This document shows positions 48,090 to 55,876 of a stretch of DNA of 64,000 nucleotides, piece after piece. Source of the stretch: Niabella agricola (GTDB lineage Bacteria; Bacteroidota; Bacteroidia; Chitinophagales; Chitinophagaceae); NCBI RefSeq assembly GCF_021538615.1, contig NZ_JAJHIZ010000003.1:4030001-4094000 (forward strand). Reading direction: 5' to 3'. Both the position numbers and the translations under genes were made by a program. The notes beneath the pieces were generated by a model. That model saw only the letters and a list, made by a program, of their open reading frames with translations. It was not told where the DNA came from and searched no databases. Positions within the stretch are counted from its first letter, which is position 1; each line of letters starts with the position of its first letter.

Positions 48090-48165
48090 AGGTCTTTTCG
48101 CAATGCCCGCCAAGTACTCGATCCCCTGTTGCAATTTTTGCCTTGCGTTTTAACTCAGCCGCTCA

Positions 48166-48564
48166 TTAAAGGAATTTTGCCCGTAGCCGATCTGTGGGAC
48201 GCATGCAATGATCGGCGCTGCCAAACCAGCGGTACCGGTTATGTGCAACCCAGTTGTACAGCCGGTCGCGGATCACTGCCGGAACCAACATGAGCACATA
48301 AACCAATGGCCATAATCTGTTTAGCCTTCGTGCAATCCTTAGTGCTGCTGTAGAGCTGAGGTGCGCCTTCCCATTTTCGATCAGCACCACAGAGCCATAT
48401 GTTTGCGGAATGCCGTATTGCCGGGTGAGTTGTAAGCCTGCAGGAGATTGCAGCGCCGCAAAACGGAACCGGCCCTTCGGATCATGTTTTATGATAAACA
48501 TCACCGACCGGTTGCATAAATTACATACGCCATCAAATAATATGACGGATTCTTCCGCCTGCAT
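48166..48564 (-). CDS. DCC1-like thiol-disulfide oxidoreductase family protein (DUF393)
   Basis: A 132-residue DUF393 protein named for the DxxCxxC motif: here ILFDGVCNLCNRSVMFIIKHDPKGRFRFAALQS contains D11-G-V-C-N-L-C. The rest (YGIPQTYGSVVLIENGKAHLSSTAALRIARRL, then a hydrophobic PLVYVLMLVPAVIRDRLYNWVAHNRYRWFG) is typical. It may reduce or oxidise thiols of an unknown partner. The start is 1 nt after the stop of the upstream lipoprotein gene, so the two form an operon. Confidence 0.9.
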   Translation of the reverse strand: MQAEESVILFDGVCNLCNRSVMFIIKHDPKGRFRFAALQSPAGLQLTRQYGIPQTYGSVVLIENGKAHLSSTAALRIARRLNRLWPLVYVLMLVPAVIRDRLYNWVAHNRYRWFGSADHCMRPTDRLRAKFL

Positions 48565-48565
48565 G

Positions 48566-48985
48566 CTACTGAATTTTACGGATAGAGAATAGTACTTTTT
48601 GGGTGCCTTTTTCCAGGGTCTTTGTAGGGTTAGGTAAAATATCCACCAGGCTGAGCTGGTATTGATGTGTGCTTAATATTGCAGTGGCCTGAGCCTCTTT
48701 TTTCTGCATACCACAATCCGTGCCCGTACACAATGAAACAGCGGCACTGCTTTTTTCGTCACTGATGGTCAGATCGGCAATGGCTTCCCCGGCCCGGATA
48801 CAACGTGCATTCATAGGGCACCGGCTTTCCTGTATCCGCGATACGGCAATGGTTATGTTCCCGTATGCTTTTTTTTCATGAAGGGCGAGGCTTATGACAG
48901 TACCGTTGGTATCAATGGCCGGAGCCGTGCGTTTTGCACAGCTAACGGCCAACAGCATCACGCCTAGCCAAAAGAAGTATTTCAC
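48566..48985 (-). CDS. Small cysteine-rich lipoprotein
   Basis: A 139-residue predicted lipoprotein. The signal peptide (KYFFWLGVMLLAVSC) ends at a lipobox Cys; the mature domain has a beta-sandwich look and two close Cys pairs, RCPMNARC and CTGTDC, which would be disulfides or a metal site. The frame opens at a TTG (49003) that lies inside a promoter box, so initiation is placed at GTG 48985, which directly begins a normal signal peptide; ATG 48958 is a shorter alternative that would lack the charged N-terminus. It is paired with the DUF393 thiol-disulfide gene one nucleotide downstream, which suggests redox handling of its cysteines. Confidence 0.75.
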   Translation of the reverse strand: MKYFFWLGVMLLAVSCAKRTAPAIDTNGTVISLALHEKKAYGNITIAVSRIQESRCPMNARCIRAGEAIADLTISDEKSSAAVSLCTGTDCGMQKKEAQATAILSTHQYQLSLVDILPNPTKTLEKGTQKVLFSIRKIQ

Positions 48986-49000
48986 AAGTAGATCTTTTTG

Positions 49001-49008
49001 CAAAGATA
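49001..49008 (-). promoter_or_regulatory. -7 box TATCTTTG of the cysteine-rich lipoprotein operon
   Basis: Exact TAnnTTTG on the minus strand ending 15 nt before GTG 48985; it overlaps the TTG at 49003 and rules that start out. Confidence 0.5.
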
Positions 49009-49104
49009 CAACCTATACTTCGTCTTGGATAAATTATATGTTGTCTATGATAAATTTGTGCGCTTTTATAGCCTGTCAATTCACGTTTTTACCCTTTGTC
49101 AGTA

Positions 49105-50424
49105 TCACATATTGGGCAGTTTCCATCCATTTTGATAAACCGGCTTTACCAGTTGTGTGGCGGCAGGGCTATTAAACTGGTTTCTGGTTTGATCCCAATA
49201 GATCTTTTGTCCGGTACGCACCGCAATATTTCCCATATGACTGGCAATAGCCACGGTAGCGGCTGCTTCCACGGGGCAATGGAGATCTGCTTTCTGCCGG
49301 GATTTTACCACATCAATGAAGTTTGCTGTATGCAGGTTTAATCCGTTGTCCACCGATTTTGTCCAGGCTACAGCAGCAATTTTATCTTTCTCCGGCCGTA
49401 CCTCCCATCCGCCCCGGTTCAGAAGCAGGGTTCCGTTTTCACCGATAAAGGCAATGCCGTGCTGCATATTATACAGTCCTACCCCGGTTGCCAGGTTGTG
49501 TTCCCAGCTCATCTGGAAGGAGCCAAAATCGTATAAGGTGGTTTGGAGATCCGGTGTTTCGCGGGCATCATCCGGGAAAACAAATTTGCCACCTGTTGCC
49601 ATTACCGATTTGGGTGCTTCCGCTTTCATGCCCATCAGCACCATATCGATCAGGTGTACCCCCCAGTCGGTCATCAGGCCGCCTGCATAATCCCAAAACC
49701 AGCGAAACTCATAATGGAAGCGGTTTTTATTAAACGGACGCTTCTTGGCAGGACCCAGCCACATGGTATAATCAACACCTGCCGGCACGGGACTATTGGG
49801 CACTACGGGTAGGGGTGTGGATCCCCCACGGTACATCCAGGTTTTGGTAGCAGCAATGCGGCCCAGTTTTCCAGACTGCACATAGGCAATGGCATCTTTA
49901 AAATGCTGCTGGCTTCGCTGCCATTGACCCACCTGCACCATGCGGTTGTATCTTGCGGCGGCTTTTACCATCAACTGTACTTCAAAAATGGAATTGGCCA
50001 GCGGCTTTTCGCAGTACACATCCTTGCCGGCCGCGCAGGCATCAATCATCTGCAAACAATGCCAGTGGTCCGGCGTACCCACAATCACTACATCCACATC
50101 CTTATTTTGTAAGAGCTTCCGGTAATCCTTATATATCGTTGGTTTTAGCGGGCTGATTTTTTCAAGATCTGCAAGCCGTTGCCGGATAATGCTATCGTCT
50201 ATATCACAAAGCGCTACGCATTGGGTTTCCGGAACCTTTAGCATCGAAGAAAGATCGGACCATCCCATCCCTTTAACACCGATTACACCAATACCAATCT
50301 TGTCATTGGGAGATACTGCTTTTTTAACCGCCGCTAACAGCTCCAGCGGAACCATGGCTCCCAGGCCCGCTGCAACTGCAGCCAATCCGGTATTCCGGAT
50401 AAAAACTCTTCTGTTTGTACTCAT
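49105..50424 (-). CDS. Tat-exported Gfo/Idh/MocA oxidoreductase
   Basis: A 439-residue NAD(P)-dependent dehydrogenase. A twin-arginine signal (TNRRVFIRNTGLAAVAAG) leads to a Rossmann domain (KIGIGVIGVKGMGWSDLSSML, with VDVVIVGTPDHWHCLQMIDACAAGKDVYCEKPLANS carrying the EKP catalytic Lys) and the C-terminal alpha/beta domain (FRWFWDYAGGLMTDWGVHLIDMVL). Such exported members oxidise or rearrange sugars, often on 3-keto-glycosides, in the periplasm with pre-bound cofactor. A longer frame to 50469 is rejected because ATG 50424 places the RR motif at the normal position. It is divergent from a double DUF1080 gene, a common functional partner. Confidence 0.92.
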   Translation of the reverse strand: MSTNRRVFIRNTGLAAVAAGLGAMVPLELLAAVKKAVSPNDKIGIGVIGVKGMGWSDLSSMLKVPETQCVALCDIDDSIIRQRLADLEKISPLKPTIYKDYRKLLQNKDVDVVIVGTPDHWHCLQMIDACAAGKDVYCEKPLANSIFEVQLMVKAAARYNRMVQVGQWQRSQQHFKDAIAYVQSGKLGRIAATKTWMYRGGSTPLPVVPNSPVPAGVDYTMWLGPAKKRPFNKNRFHYEFRWFWDYAGGLMTDWGVHLIDMVLMGMKAEAPKSVMATGGKFVFPDDARETPDLQTTLYDFGSFQMSWEHNLATGVGLYNMQHGIAFIGENGTLLLNRGGWEVRPEKDKIAAVAWTKSVDNGLNLHTANFIDVVKSRQKADLHCPVEAAATVAIASHMGNIAVRTGQKIYWDQTRNQFNSPAATQLVKPVYQNGWKLPNM

Positions 50425-50490
50425 CTGGCAATTGTTATATGAATTGTAATATTGACGAATATAGGGCATTTCTCAAAAAGCTATTTACGA

Positions 50491-50500
50491 AAACGTTTGA
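50491..50500. promoter_or_regulatory. LacI-type operator-like AAACGTTTGA between divergent genes
   Basis: AAACGTTTGA between the divergently transcribed oxidoreductase and DUF1080 genes, identical to the 10-mer at 38803-38812. The AAACGTTT core is a perfect palindrome with a central CG. Confidence 0.4.
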
Positions 50501-50566
50501 ATAGTTAATTTCTGTTGTTTAGCGGAAAGCTGGTAATTTAGCCGGTATTCTTTTAAAACAAAGGCA

Positions 50567-51922
50567 ATGAAAAAAATAATGATGCTTGCCGGAACTGCCC
50601 TGCTGGTACTGGCTGCCGCTGCCCAGGGCTCCGGGTGGAAAAATCTTTTCAACGGCAGGGATTTTACCGGCTGGAAGCAACTGAATGGCAAGGCGAAATA
50701 TACCGTGGAGCATGGAGAAATTGTTGGAACTACGGTGTATGGGCAGCCCAACTCTTTTATGGTAACCGAACAGGATTATGGTGATTTTATCCTCGAGCTG
50801 GAGTTTAAAGTAGACAGCACGATGAACTCCGGTGTGCAATTCCGCAGTGAAAGTAAGCCGGAATACAATAACGGTCGCGTGCATGGTTACCAGTTTGAGA
50901 TCGATCCCTCGCCCCGGGCCTGGTCTGGCGGTATTTATGATGAGGCGCGGCGCGATTGGCTGTATCCGCTGGATTTGAACCCCGTTGCCAAAAAAGCATT
51001 TCGTCAGGGGCAATGGAACCGTATAAAACTGGAATGCATCGGTAATAATATACGCACCTGGCTAAACGGGGTTCCCTGTGCATACCTGGTGGATGATCTT
51101 ACACCCAGGGGTTTTATAGCCCTGCAGGTACATGGTATCGGTAATAAAAAGGATGAAGGACGGCAGATCCGCTGGCGGAATATCCGCATCCGGACCTCCG
51201 GTCTGAAACCCGCTCCGCTCGATGGAACCTTTGTGGTGAATATGATCCCGAACAATCTGTCTGCTGCAGAAAAGAAAAACGGCTTCCGGTTATTGTTTGA
51301 TGGTAACACCACAACAGGATGGAGAGGTGCTTACAAACCGGCATTCCCGTCCAAGGGCTGGACTATAAATAACGGCGTGTTAACGGTACAGTCTTCTCAG
51401 GGAAAAGAATCGGCGAACGGCGGCGACATTGTAACTCAAAAAGAATACAGTGCCTTTATCTTTGAGTTTGATTTTAAACTGACAAAAGGGGCCAACAGTG
51501 GCGTGAAATATTTTGTAACAGAAAGCGAAAAAAATTCTGGTTCTGCAATAGGGCTGGAGTACCAGATCCTGGACGATGCCGTGCATCCGGATGCCAAGAT
51601 GGGGCGCGACGGAAACCGTACACTGGCTTCGCTGTACGATCTCATCACATCCAACCGCGAAAAGCGTGCACGCAAACCGATCGGGGAGTGGAACAAGGGC
51701 ATGGTGATCGTATATCCCAACAATAAAGTAGAACATTGGCTGAACGGCTGGAAAATGGTAGAATATCAACGGGGCTCTCCGGAGTTCTTAAAATTAGTAG
51801 CCATCAGCAAGTATAAAAACTGGCCCAATTTCGGTATGGCGCCTAAAGGACATTTGCTGTTGCAGGATCATGGCGATGAAGTGTCTTACCGTTCCTTAAA
51901 GATCAAAGAACTGAAACAATAA
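50567..51922 (+). CDS. Exported protein with two DUF1080 (3-keto-disaccharide hydrolase) domains
   Basis: A 451-residue exported protein (signal [20 protein letters not shown]). Two copies of the concanavalin-like DUF1080 domain are present: about residues 22-215 ([46 protein letters not shown]) and 235-450 ([67 protein letters not shown]). The family includes enzymes cleaving 3-keto-glycosides formed by sugar 3-dehydrogenases. The divergent Gfo/Idh gene could supply or use keto-sugars. A LacI-type palindrome lies between the two and a strong terminator follows. Confidence 0.9.
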   Translation: MKKIMMLAGTALLVLAAAAQGSGWKNLFNGRDFTGWKQLNGKAKYTVEHGEIVGTTVYGQPNSFMVTEQDYGDFILELEFKVDSTMNSGVQFRSESKPEYNNGRVHGYQFEIDPSPRAWSGGIYDEARRDWLYPLDLNPVAKKAFRQGQWNRIKLECIGNNIRTWLNGVPCAYLVDDLTPRGFIALQVHGIGNKKDEGRQIRWRNIRIRTSGLKPAPLDGTFVVNMIPNNLSAAEKKNGFRLLFDGNTTTGWRGAYKPAFPSKGWTINNGVLTVQSSQGKESANGGDIVTQKEYSAFIFEFDFKLTKGANSGVKYFVTESEKNSGSAIGLEYQILDDAVHPDAKMGRDGNRTLASLYDLITSNREKRARKPIGEWNKGMVIVYPNNKVEHWLNGWKMVEYQRGSPEFLKLVAISKYKNWPNFGMAPKGHLLLQDHGDEVSYRSLKIKELKQ

Positions 51923-51947
51923 AACTAAAAAAGAACGATGATTGGAG

Positions 51948-51980
51948 AAAGAGCAACCCGTAGCGGTTGCTCTTTTTTTT
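51948..51980 (+). terminator. Terminator of the DUF1080 gene
   Basis: AAAGAGCAACC (51948-51958) pairs with GGTTGCTCTTT (51965-51975) around CGTAGC, followed by further T. Confidence 0.93.
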
Positions 51981-52098
51981 AGAAACCAGCGGCTCATCTC
52001 CAGGGATTTGAAAATAAAAATTTAAGACTATTTCCCTTCCTTTTCTGCCCGAAAATGCTTATATTTCCCGCAAACCACAAAGCACGTAATACACATAT

Positions 52099-54369
52099 AT
52101 GGGGCATTTACCAAAATTGATCGAAGACCTGGCACTCATACTGATGGCGGGTGCCATCGTAACTTTATTGTTTCGGAAAATAAAGCAACCGCTGGTGCTG
52201 GGCTATATCATTGCTGGTTTTTTGGTGAGTCCGCATTTTATTTTTACACCCAATGTGGTCGACCAGGAGAATGTGAAAACGCTGGCGGAGATCGGTGTGA
52301 TCTTTTTGTTGTTTAGCCTGGGTCTGGAGTTCAGCTTTAAAAAACTCGTGCGGGTGGGAGGCACTGCATCCATTACGGCTTTTACCGAGATTATCTTTAT
52401 TACCGTGGGCGGCTATTTTGCAGGGAAACTCATGGGTTGGAGTACCATGGACAGCCTGTTCCTGGGCGGCATGCTGGCCAGTTCTTCCACCACTATTATC
52501 CTGCGGGCCTTTGATGAACTGGGAGTGAAGACCAAGCAGTTCGCCCGGATCGTTTTTGGTGTACTGGTAGTGGAAGACATTGTTGTGATCCTGCTGATGG
52601 TATTGCTTTCCACCGTGGCGGTTACCAAGAATTTTGAAGGCGGGCAAATTCTTTTTACCGTTTTAAAGCTTTTGTTTTTCCTGGGGATGTGGTTTATTGT
52701 AGGCATCTTTTTGTTGCCGACCTTTTTACGGGTTGCCCGTAAACTGCTGGATGAGGAGACCCTGCTGATACTGGCGCTAGGGCTTTGTCTGGCCATGGTG
52801 GTGCTGGCTACGCAGGTAGGTTTTTCGGCAGAGTTGGGCGCCTTTGTAATGGGGTCTATCATAGCAGAAACTACGCTGGCAGAAAAGGTTGAGCACCTGA
52901 TCAAGCCCGTTAAGGACCTGTTTGGTGCGGTGTTTTTTGTTTCCGTTGGCATGATGATCGATCCCAAAGCCATTGCTGCCTATGCCGGCCCCATCTGCTG
53001 GATCACATTGCTGACGCTGTTCGGCAAAATGATCAGTACCACTATCGGAGCGCTGATCTCGGGGCAACCCCTAAAGCAATCGGTACAGGTAGGAATGAGT
53101 ATGGCGCAGATCGGTGAGTTTGCCTTTATCGTGGCCACCCTGGGACTCTCATTGGGAGTGATCTCGGAGTTCCTTTTCCCCATCGCGGTAGGCGCTTCTG
53201 CCATCACTACTTTTACAACCCCCTACCTGATCAAGTTTTCGGAACCGATCTACAATCGCCTGGTAAAAGTACTTCCCGGTAAATGGGTTCATAAACTAAA
53301 CCGGTATTCTTCCAGCACCCAGCAGATACAGGCAGAGAGCGACTGGAAGGTCGTGTTAAAAACCTATCTCCGGATTCTTGTAACGAATACGATCATCCTG
53401 GTGGCCGTACTATTGGTGAGTAAAAATTTCCTGCAACCCTTTATTGATGAACGGGTGCAGCACAGTTACCTGCGCAACGGCATTCTGTTAGTGGTTTCGC
53501 TGGCTGCTGCCGCTCCCTTTTTCTGGGCCTTTATGGCCGGAAAGCCCAAGAACCAGGCGTATAAAGAATTATGGGTAGATAAAAAATACAACCGTGGCCC
53601 CCTGTTTATAGTGGAACTGCTGCGGGTAACTATGGGGATTTTATTTATGGCCATATTCGTAAATACACTGGTGCCGGCACGGATCGCATTGCTGGTGGGC
53701 ATTCCCATTACGATACTGGTTTTAATATTATTCTCCAACAGGATCCAGAAGTTTTACCAGCGGATGGAAAAGCGGTTTATGCACAATCTGAACGAACGTG
53801 AACTTGAGGCGGCAGCGGCCCATATGGTTGAACATAATCTGAAGGAAAAAAATAATGAAATGCGTTCAGGAATGGAAGCCTGGGATGCGCATATTGTGGA
53901 AATGGAAGTAAATCCACAGGCCAAGGCGATTGGTATTTTATTAAAAGACCTGCAATGGCGGGAAAAATTCGGAATCAATATCGTATACATCAAGCGGGGT
54001 GATGAGATTATTCATACACCCGGCCGGAACAACCGCCTGCTTCCGTTTGACCGGGTAGGAATCCTGATCACCGATGACCAACTCGCCGTATTTAAACCGA
54101 TTTTTGATACTCGGGAGGTATTGGAGGATGAGGCTATAAGCATTGAGGATATTGTACTTCAGAAAGTGTTGGTGGATGAGCATACCAAGCTGAGGGGGCA
54201 AACCATACATGGCTCCGGGCTCCGGGAACGGACCAACGGACTGATCGTTGGGATCGAGAAGGAAAAGGGACGGATCCTGAATCCCGAATCATCTACCGTG
54301 CTGGAATGGGGGGATATTATCTGGATCGTAGGCGACCGGAAGAAATTACAAAAGCTGATATTGGAATAA
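52099..54369 (+). CDS. CPA2 cation:proton antiporter (KefB/YbaL type) with TrkA-C domain
   Basis: A 756-residue inner-membrane antiporter. Residues ~1-380 form the Na+/H+ exchanger fold (PLVLGYIIAGFLVSP, GLEFSFKKL, SSTTIILRAFDELGVKTKQFARIVFGVLVVEDIVVILLMVLLS with the VEDI acidic pair, QVGFSAELGAFVMGSII). A second hydrophobic stretch (about 425-560) is followed by a soluble tail and a C-terminal TrkA-C domain (about 670-756: LVDEHTKLRGQTIHGSGLRERTNGLIVGIEKEKG). There is no TrkA-N nucleotide-binding domain, so it is not a full Kef channel. Likely substrate K+ or Na+. An octad array begins at its stop codon. TATATTTC 31 nt upstream is a near -7 box. Confidence 0.92.
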   Translation: MGHLPKLIEDLALILMAGAIVTLLFRKIKQPLVLGYIIAGFLVSPHFIFTPNVVDQENVKTLAEIGVIFLLFSLGLEFSFKKLVRVGGTASITAFTEIIFITVGGYFAGKLMGWSTMDSLFLGGMLASSSTTIILRAFDELGVKTKQFARIVFGVLVVEDIVVILLMVLLSTVAVTKNFEGGQILFTVLKLLFFLGMWFIVGIFLLPTFLRVARKLLDEETLLILALGLCLAMVVLATQVGFSAELGAFVMGSIIAETTLAEKVEHLIKPVKDLFGAVFFVSVGMMIDPKAIAAYAGPICWITLLTLFGKMISTTIGALISGQPLKQSVQVGMSMAQIGEFAFIVATLGLSLGVISEFLFPIAVGASAITTFTTPYLIKFSEPIYNRLVKVLPGKWVHKLNRYSSSTQQIQAESDWKVVLKTYLRILVTNTIILVAVLLVSKNFLQPFIDERVQHSYLRNGILLVVSLAAAAPFFWAFMAGKPKNQAYKELWVDKKYNRGPLFIVELLRVTMGILFMAIFVNTLVPARIALLVGIPITILVLILFSNRIQKFYQRMEKRFMHNLNERELEAAAAHMVEHNLKEKNNEMRSGMEAWDAHIVEMEVNPQAKAIGILLKDLQWREKFGINIVYIKRGDEIIHTPGRNNRLLPFDRVGILITDDQLAVFKPIFDTREVLEDEAISIEDIVLQKVLVDEHTKLRGQTIHGSGLRERTNGLIVGIEKEKGRILNPESSTVLEWGDIIWIVGDRKKLQKLILE

Positions 54370-54399
54370 TTTGAAAATGTGCGCATGTGAGAATGAAGA
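54368..54399. repeat. Octad array, AATRTGRA class, four units
   Basis: AATTTGAA (54368), AATGTGCG (54376), CATGTGAG (54384), AATGAAGA (54392), in register, beginning inside the antiporter stop codon. Confidence 0.7.
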
Positions 54400-54538
54400 T
54401 TCCGTTGCGGTTCGATCATCCATCTTTCGGAAAGACAAGATTCAAAAGACAAAAAACACATACCGGTCCCCGCTTGGGAATATAAAATATCGAATTGGAA
54501 ATATTAAATGTAGAAGTGAAATGCCGTTCCTGCTTCGG

Positions 54539-54578
54539 AATTTGAAAATTTGAGAATGCGGAAATGTGAAAATGGAGA
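54539..54578. repeat. Octad array, AATRTGRA class, five units
   Basis: AATTTGAA (54539), AATTTGAG (54547), AATGCGGA (54555), AATGTGAA (54563), AATGGAGA (54571): five 8-mers each starting AAT. Confidence 0.8.
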
Positions 54579-54633
54579 TGCCGTTCCTGCTCCGTAAATC
54601 ACCGCCGATCGATATGCTATAGACAATAGACAC

Positions 54634-54675
54634 TAATATCTGACATCTGATGTCTGATATCTGGTATCTCATATC
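54634..54675. repeat. Heptad array, GAYRYYA class (complement), six units
   Basis: Six 7-mers ending TC at 54640, 54647, 54654, 54661, 54668 and 54675 (e.g. TGACATC, TGATGTC, TGGTATC). Confidence 0.8.
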
Positions 54676-54711
54676 TCTCACCAAGCCGGAACGAAAACCA
54701 ACGTCAAACCT

Positions 54712-54775
54712 TCCCTTCGGGAATGTAAAATAGCCAATGAGGAATATCAAATATAAAAGGGGGAGGTGTCGTTAC
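54712..54775. repeat. Terminal module of the composite repeat
   Basis: GGGAATGTAAAATAGCCAATGAGGAATAT-type module also present in inverted form at the end of copy C (20874-20906) and in direct form at 39546-39580 in copy E. Confidence 0.65.
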
Positions 54776-54831
54776 TGTTTGGTGCCCTTTCTCCGGTTGA
54801 AATACATACCTCTGCCGGGGAACTACAAACA

Positions 54832-55464
54832 TCAGGCTTGAAACCGCTCCGGTGCATATACCTCATACACCGGGCTGAACAAATAGAGTTTTCCGGTTTT
54901 CATTTCAAGGCACTCAAACCGCTTCGTCCGTTTCTTTCCTTTTTTAAAAATGCGCCCATCCGAGAGGGCAAACAGGGTGCCTGCCGGCAGCTCTTCTACC
55001 AGGTAATGATGCTGTTTGCGATCGTCGTACCGGTATAAAATCCGTTGCAGGCTTTCTTCTGCACAGGTAGACGCACCCGGGTTGTGCAGGGACCGTTGCA
55101 GCTCTGCCGCAATATCAGCAGGGAAGACCTTTTTCAGTAGAAACTGCGCCAGCAATTGCCCGTAGTGGTGTTTCCATTCACGGCCATGGGAGGCTACCTT
55201 ATTTCCGTATTGCTCAAATGTAACCAGGTGCGCCAGTTCGTGCAGCAGGGTAATGAGGAACGCATATTTATTCAGGTTTCCGTTTACACTAATGCGGTGA
55301 TGCTCCGTAGACAGCCGGTGCCGGTAATCGCCCAGCACCGAGGACCGGCTTTTAGCAATGGTCAGATGCACGTTGTAGTGATCCAGGTAGGCCAGCACTG
55401 CTTCGTAAGTATTATCGGGCAGGTATGCGGCTAACTGCCCCATCGGAACCTGTTTCTTAGGCAT
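54832..55464 (-). CDS. SprT-like zinc metalloprotease domain protein
   Basis: A 210-residue protein with an N-terminal SprT-like domain: the zinc motif is H75-E76-L-A-H79 in LLHELAHLVTFEQYGNKVASHGREW, with H93 as probable third ligand. The C-terminal ~80 residues have a KRFECLEMKTGKLYLFSPVYEVY beta region without the Cys4 zinc ribbon of eukaryotic Spartan. SprT-like proteins cleave DNA-protein crosslinks in eukaryotes; the bacterial role is unclear. The frame extends upstream to 55614, but ATG 55464 gives the family start. It overlaps the upstream AtpI-like gene by 8 nt, so it is co-transcribed with the atpZ/atpI-like pair. Confidence 0.86.
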   Translation of the reverse strand: MPKKQVPMGQLAAYLPDNTYEAVLAYLDHYNVHLTIAKSRSSVLGDYRHRLSTEHHRISVNGNLNKYAFLITLLHELAHLVTFEQYGNKVASHGREWKHHYGQLLAQFLLKKVFPADIAAELQRSLHNPGASTCAEESLQRILYRYDDRKQHHYLVEELPAGTLFALSDGRIFKKGKKRTKRFECLEMKTGKLYLFSPVYEVYAPERFQA

Positions 55465-55876
55465 TGTTCTTTTTGCTGTTGAATATTTTTTTGAGGGTAG
55501 TGGTTTCAATAAGCGAATAAACAATATAGATGCCCAGGCAAATAAACAGGGCGGGCTTGTTGATACGCCCCTGCTGCGTATAAATATAGATAAAGGCTGC
55601 AATAGCACAGGCAAATAGCCGGATTACGAACCCGCTGTAAAAAGTACGTACAAATACCTGAGGATTAGGATTGTCGATGGCGTTTGCAGAACGCACCAGG
55701 TTTAGCAGGCTGATCAGGAATAACAAGAGATTCCCTGCCAGCACTACCGTGGTATCAATGTTTTGTTGTTGTAATGTGGTTTTTCCAAAAATAAAGAGGC
55801 CACTGATGATCACAAACAGGATAATCATGATCCTTACCGGGGTTTTGATGGCGGCCTTTGCATTAAACTGAGTCAT
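55457..55876 (-). CDS. AtpI-like four-helix membrane protein
   Basis: A 139-residue protein with four hydrophobic helices (about residues 15-31, 46-61, 80-98 and 107-124). Position directly after an AtpZ-type gene, with a 14-nt overlap, and size match the uncharacterised AtpI-like protein preceding atpB in many Bacteroidota ATP synthase operons. AtpI aids assembly of the c-ring. Here the next gene is SprT-like, not atpB. Sequence motifs alone would not prove the assignment. Confidence 0.65.
   Translation of the reverse strand: MTQFNAKAAIKTPVRIMIILFVIISGLFIFGKTTLQQQNIDTTVVLAGNLLLFLISLLNLVRSANAIDNPNPQVFVRTFYSGFVIRLFACAIAAFIYIYTQQGRINKPALFICLGIYIVYSLIETTTLKKIFNSKKNNA

Larger units (their letters stand above)
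54411..54699. repeat. Composite intergenic repeat, copy D (inverted, long)
   Basis: About 289 bp homologous, as reverse complement, to 14274-14557. It contains CTTTCGGAAAGACAAGATTC, AAATATTAAATGTAGAAGTG, ATGCCGTTCCTGCTTCGG, an octad array, ATCGATATGCTATAGAC and a GAYRYYA heptad array. A further short module at 54712-54775 matches the ends of copies C and E. Confidence 0.8.

Noticed and set aside
54371..54750. Short ORFs on both strands in the antiporter-SprT spacer
   Set aside because: They translate the octad, heptad and composite repeat DNA and do not match across repeat copies.
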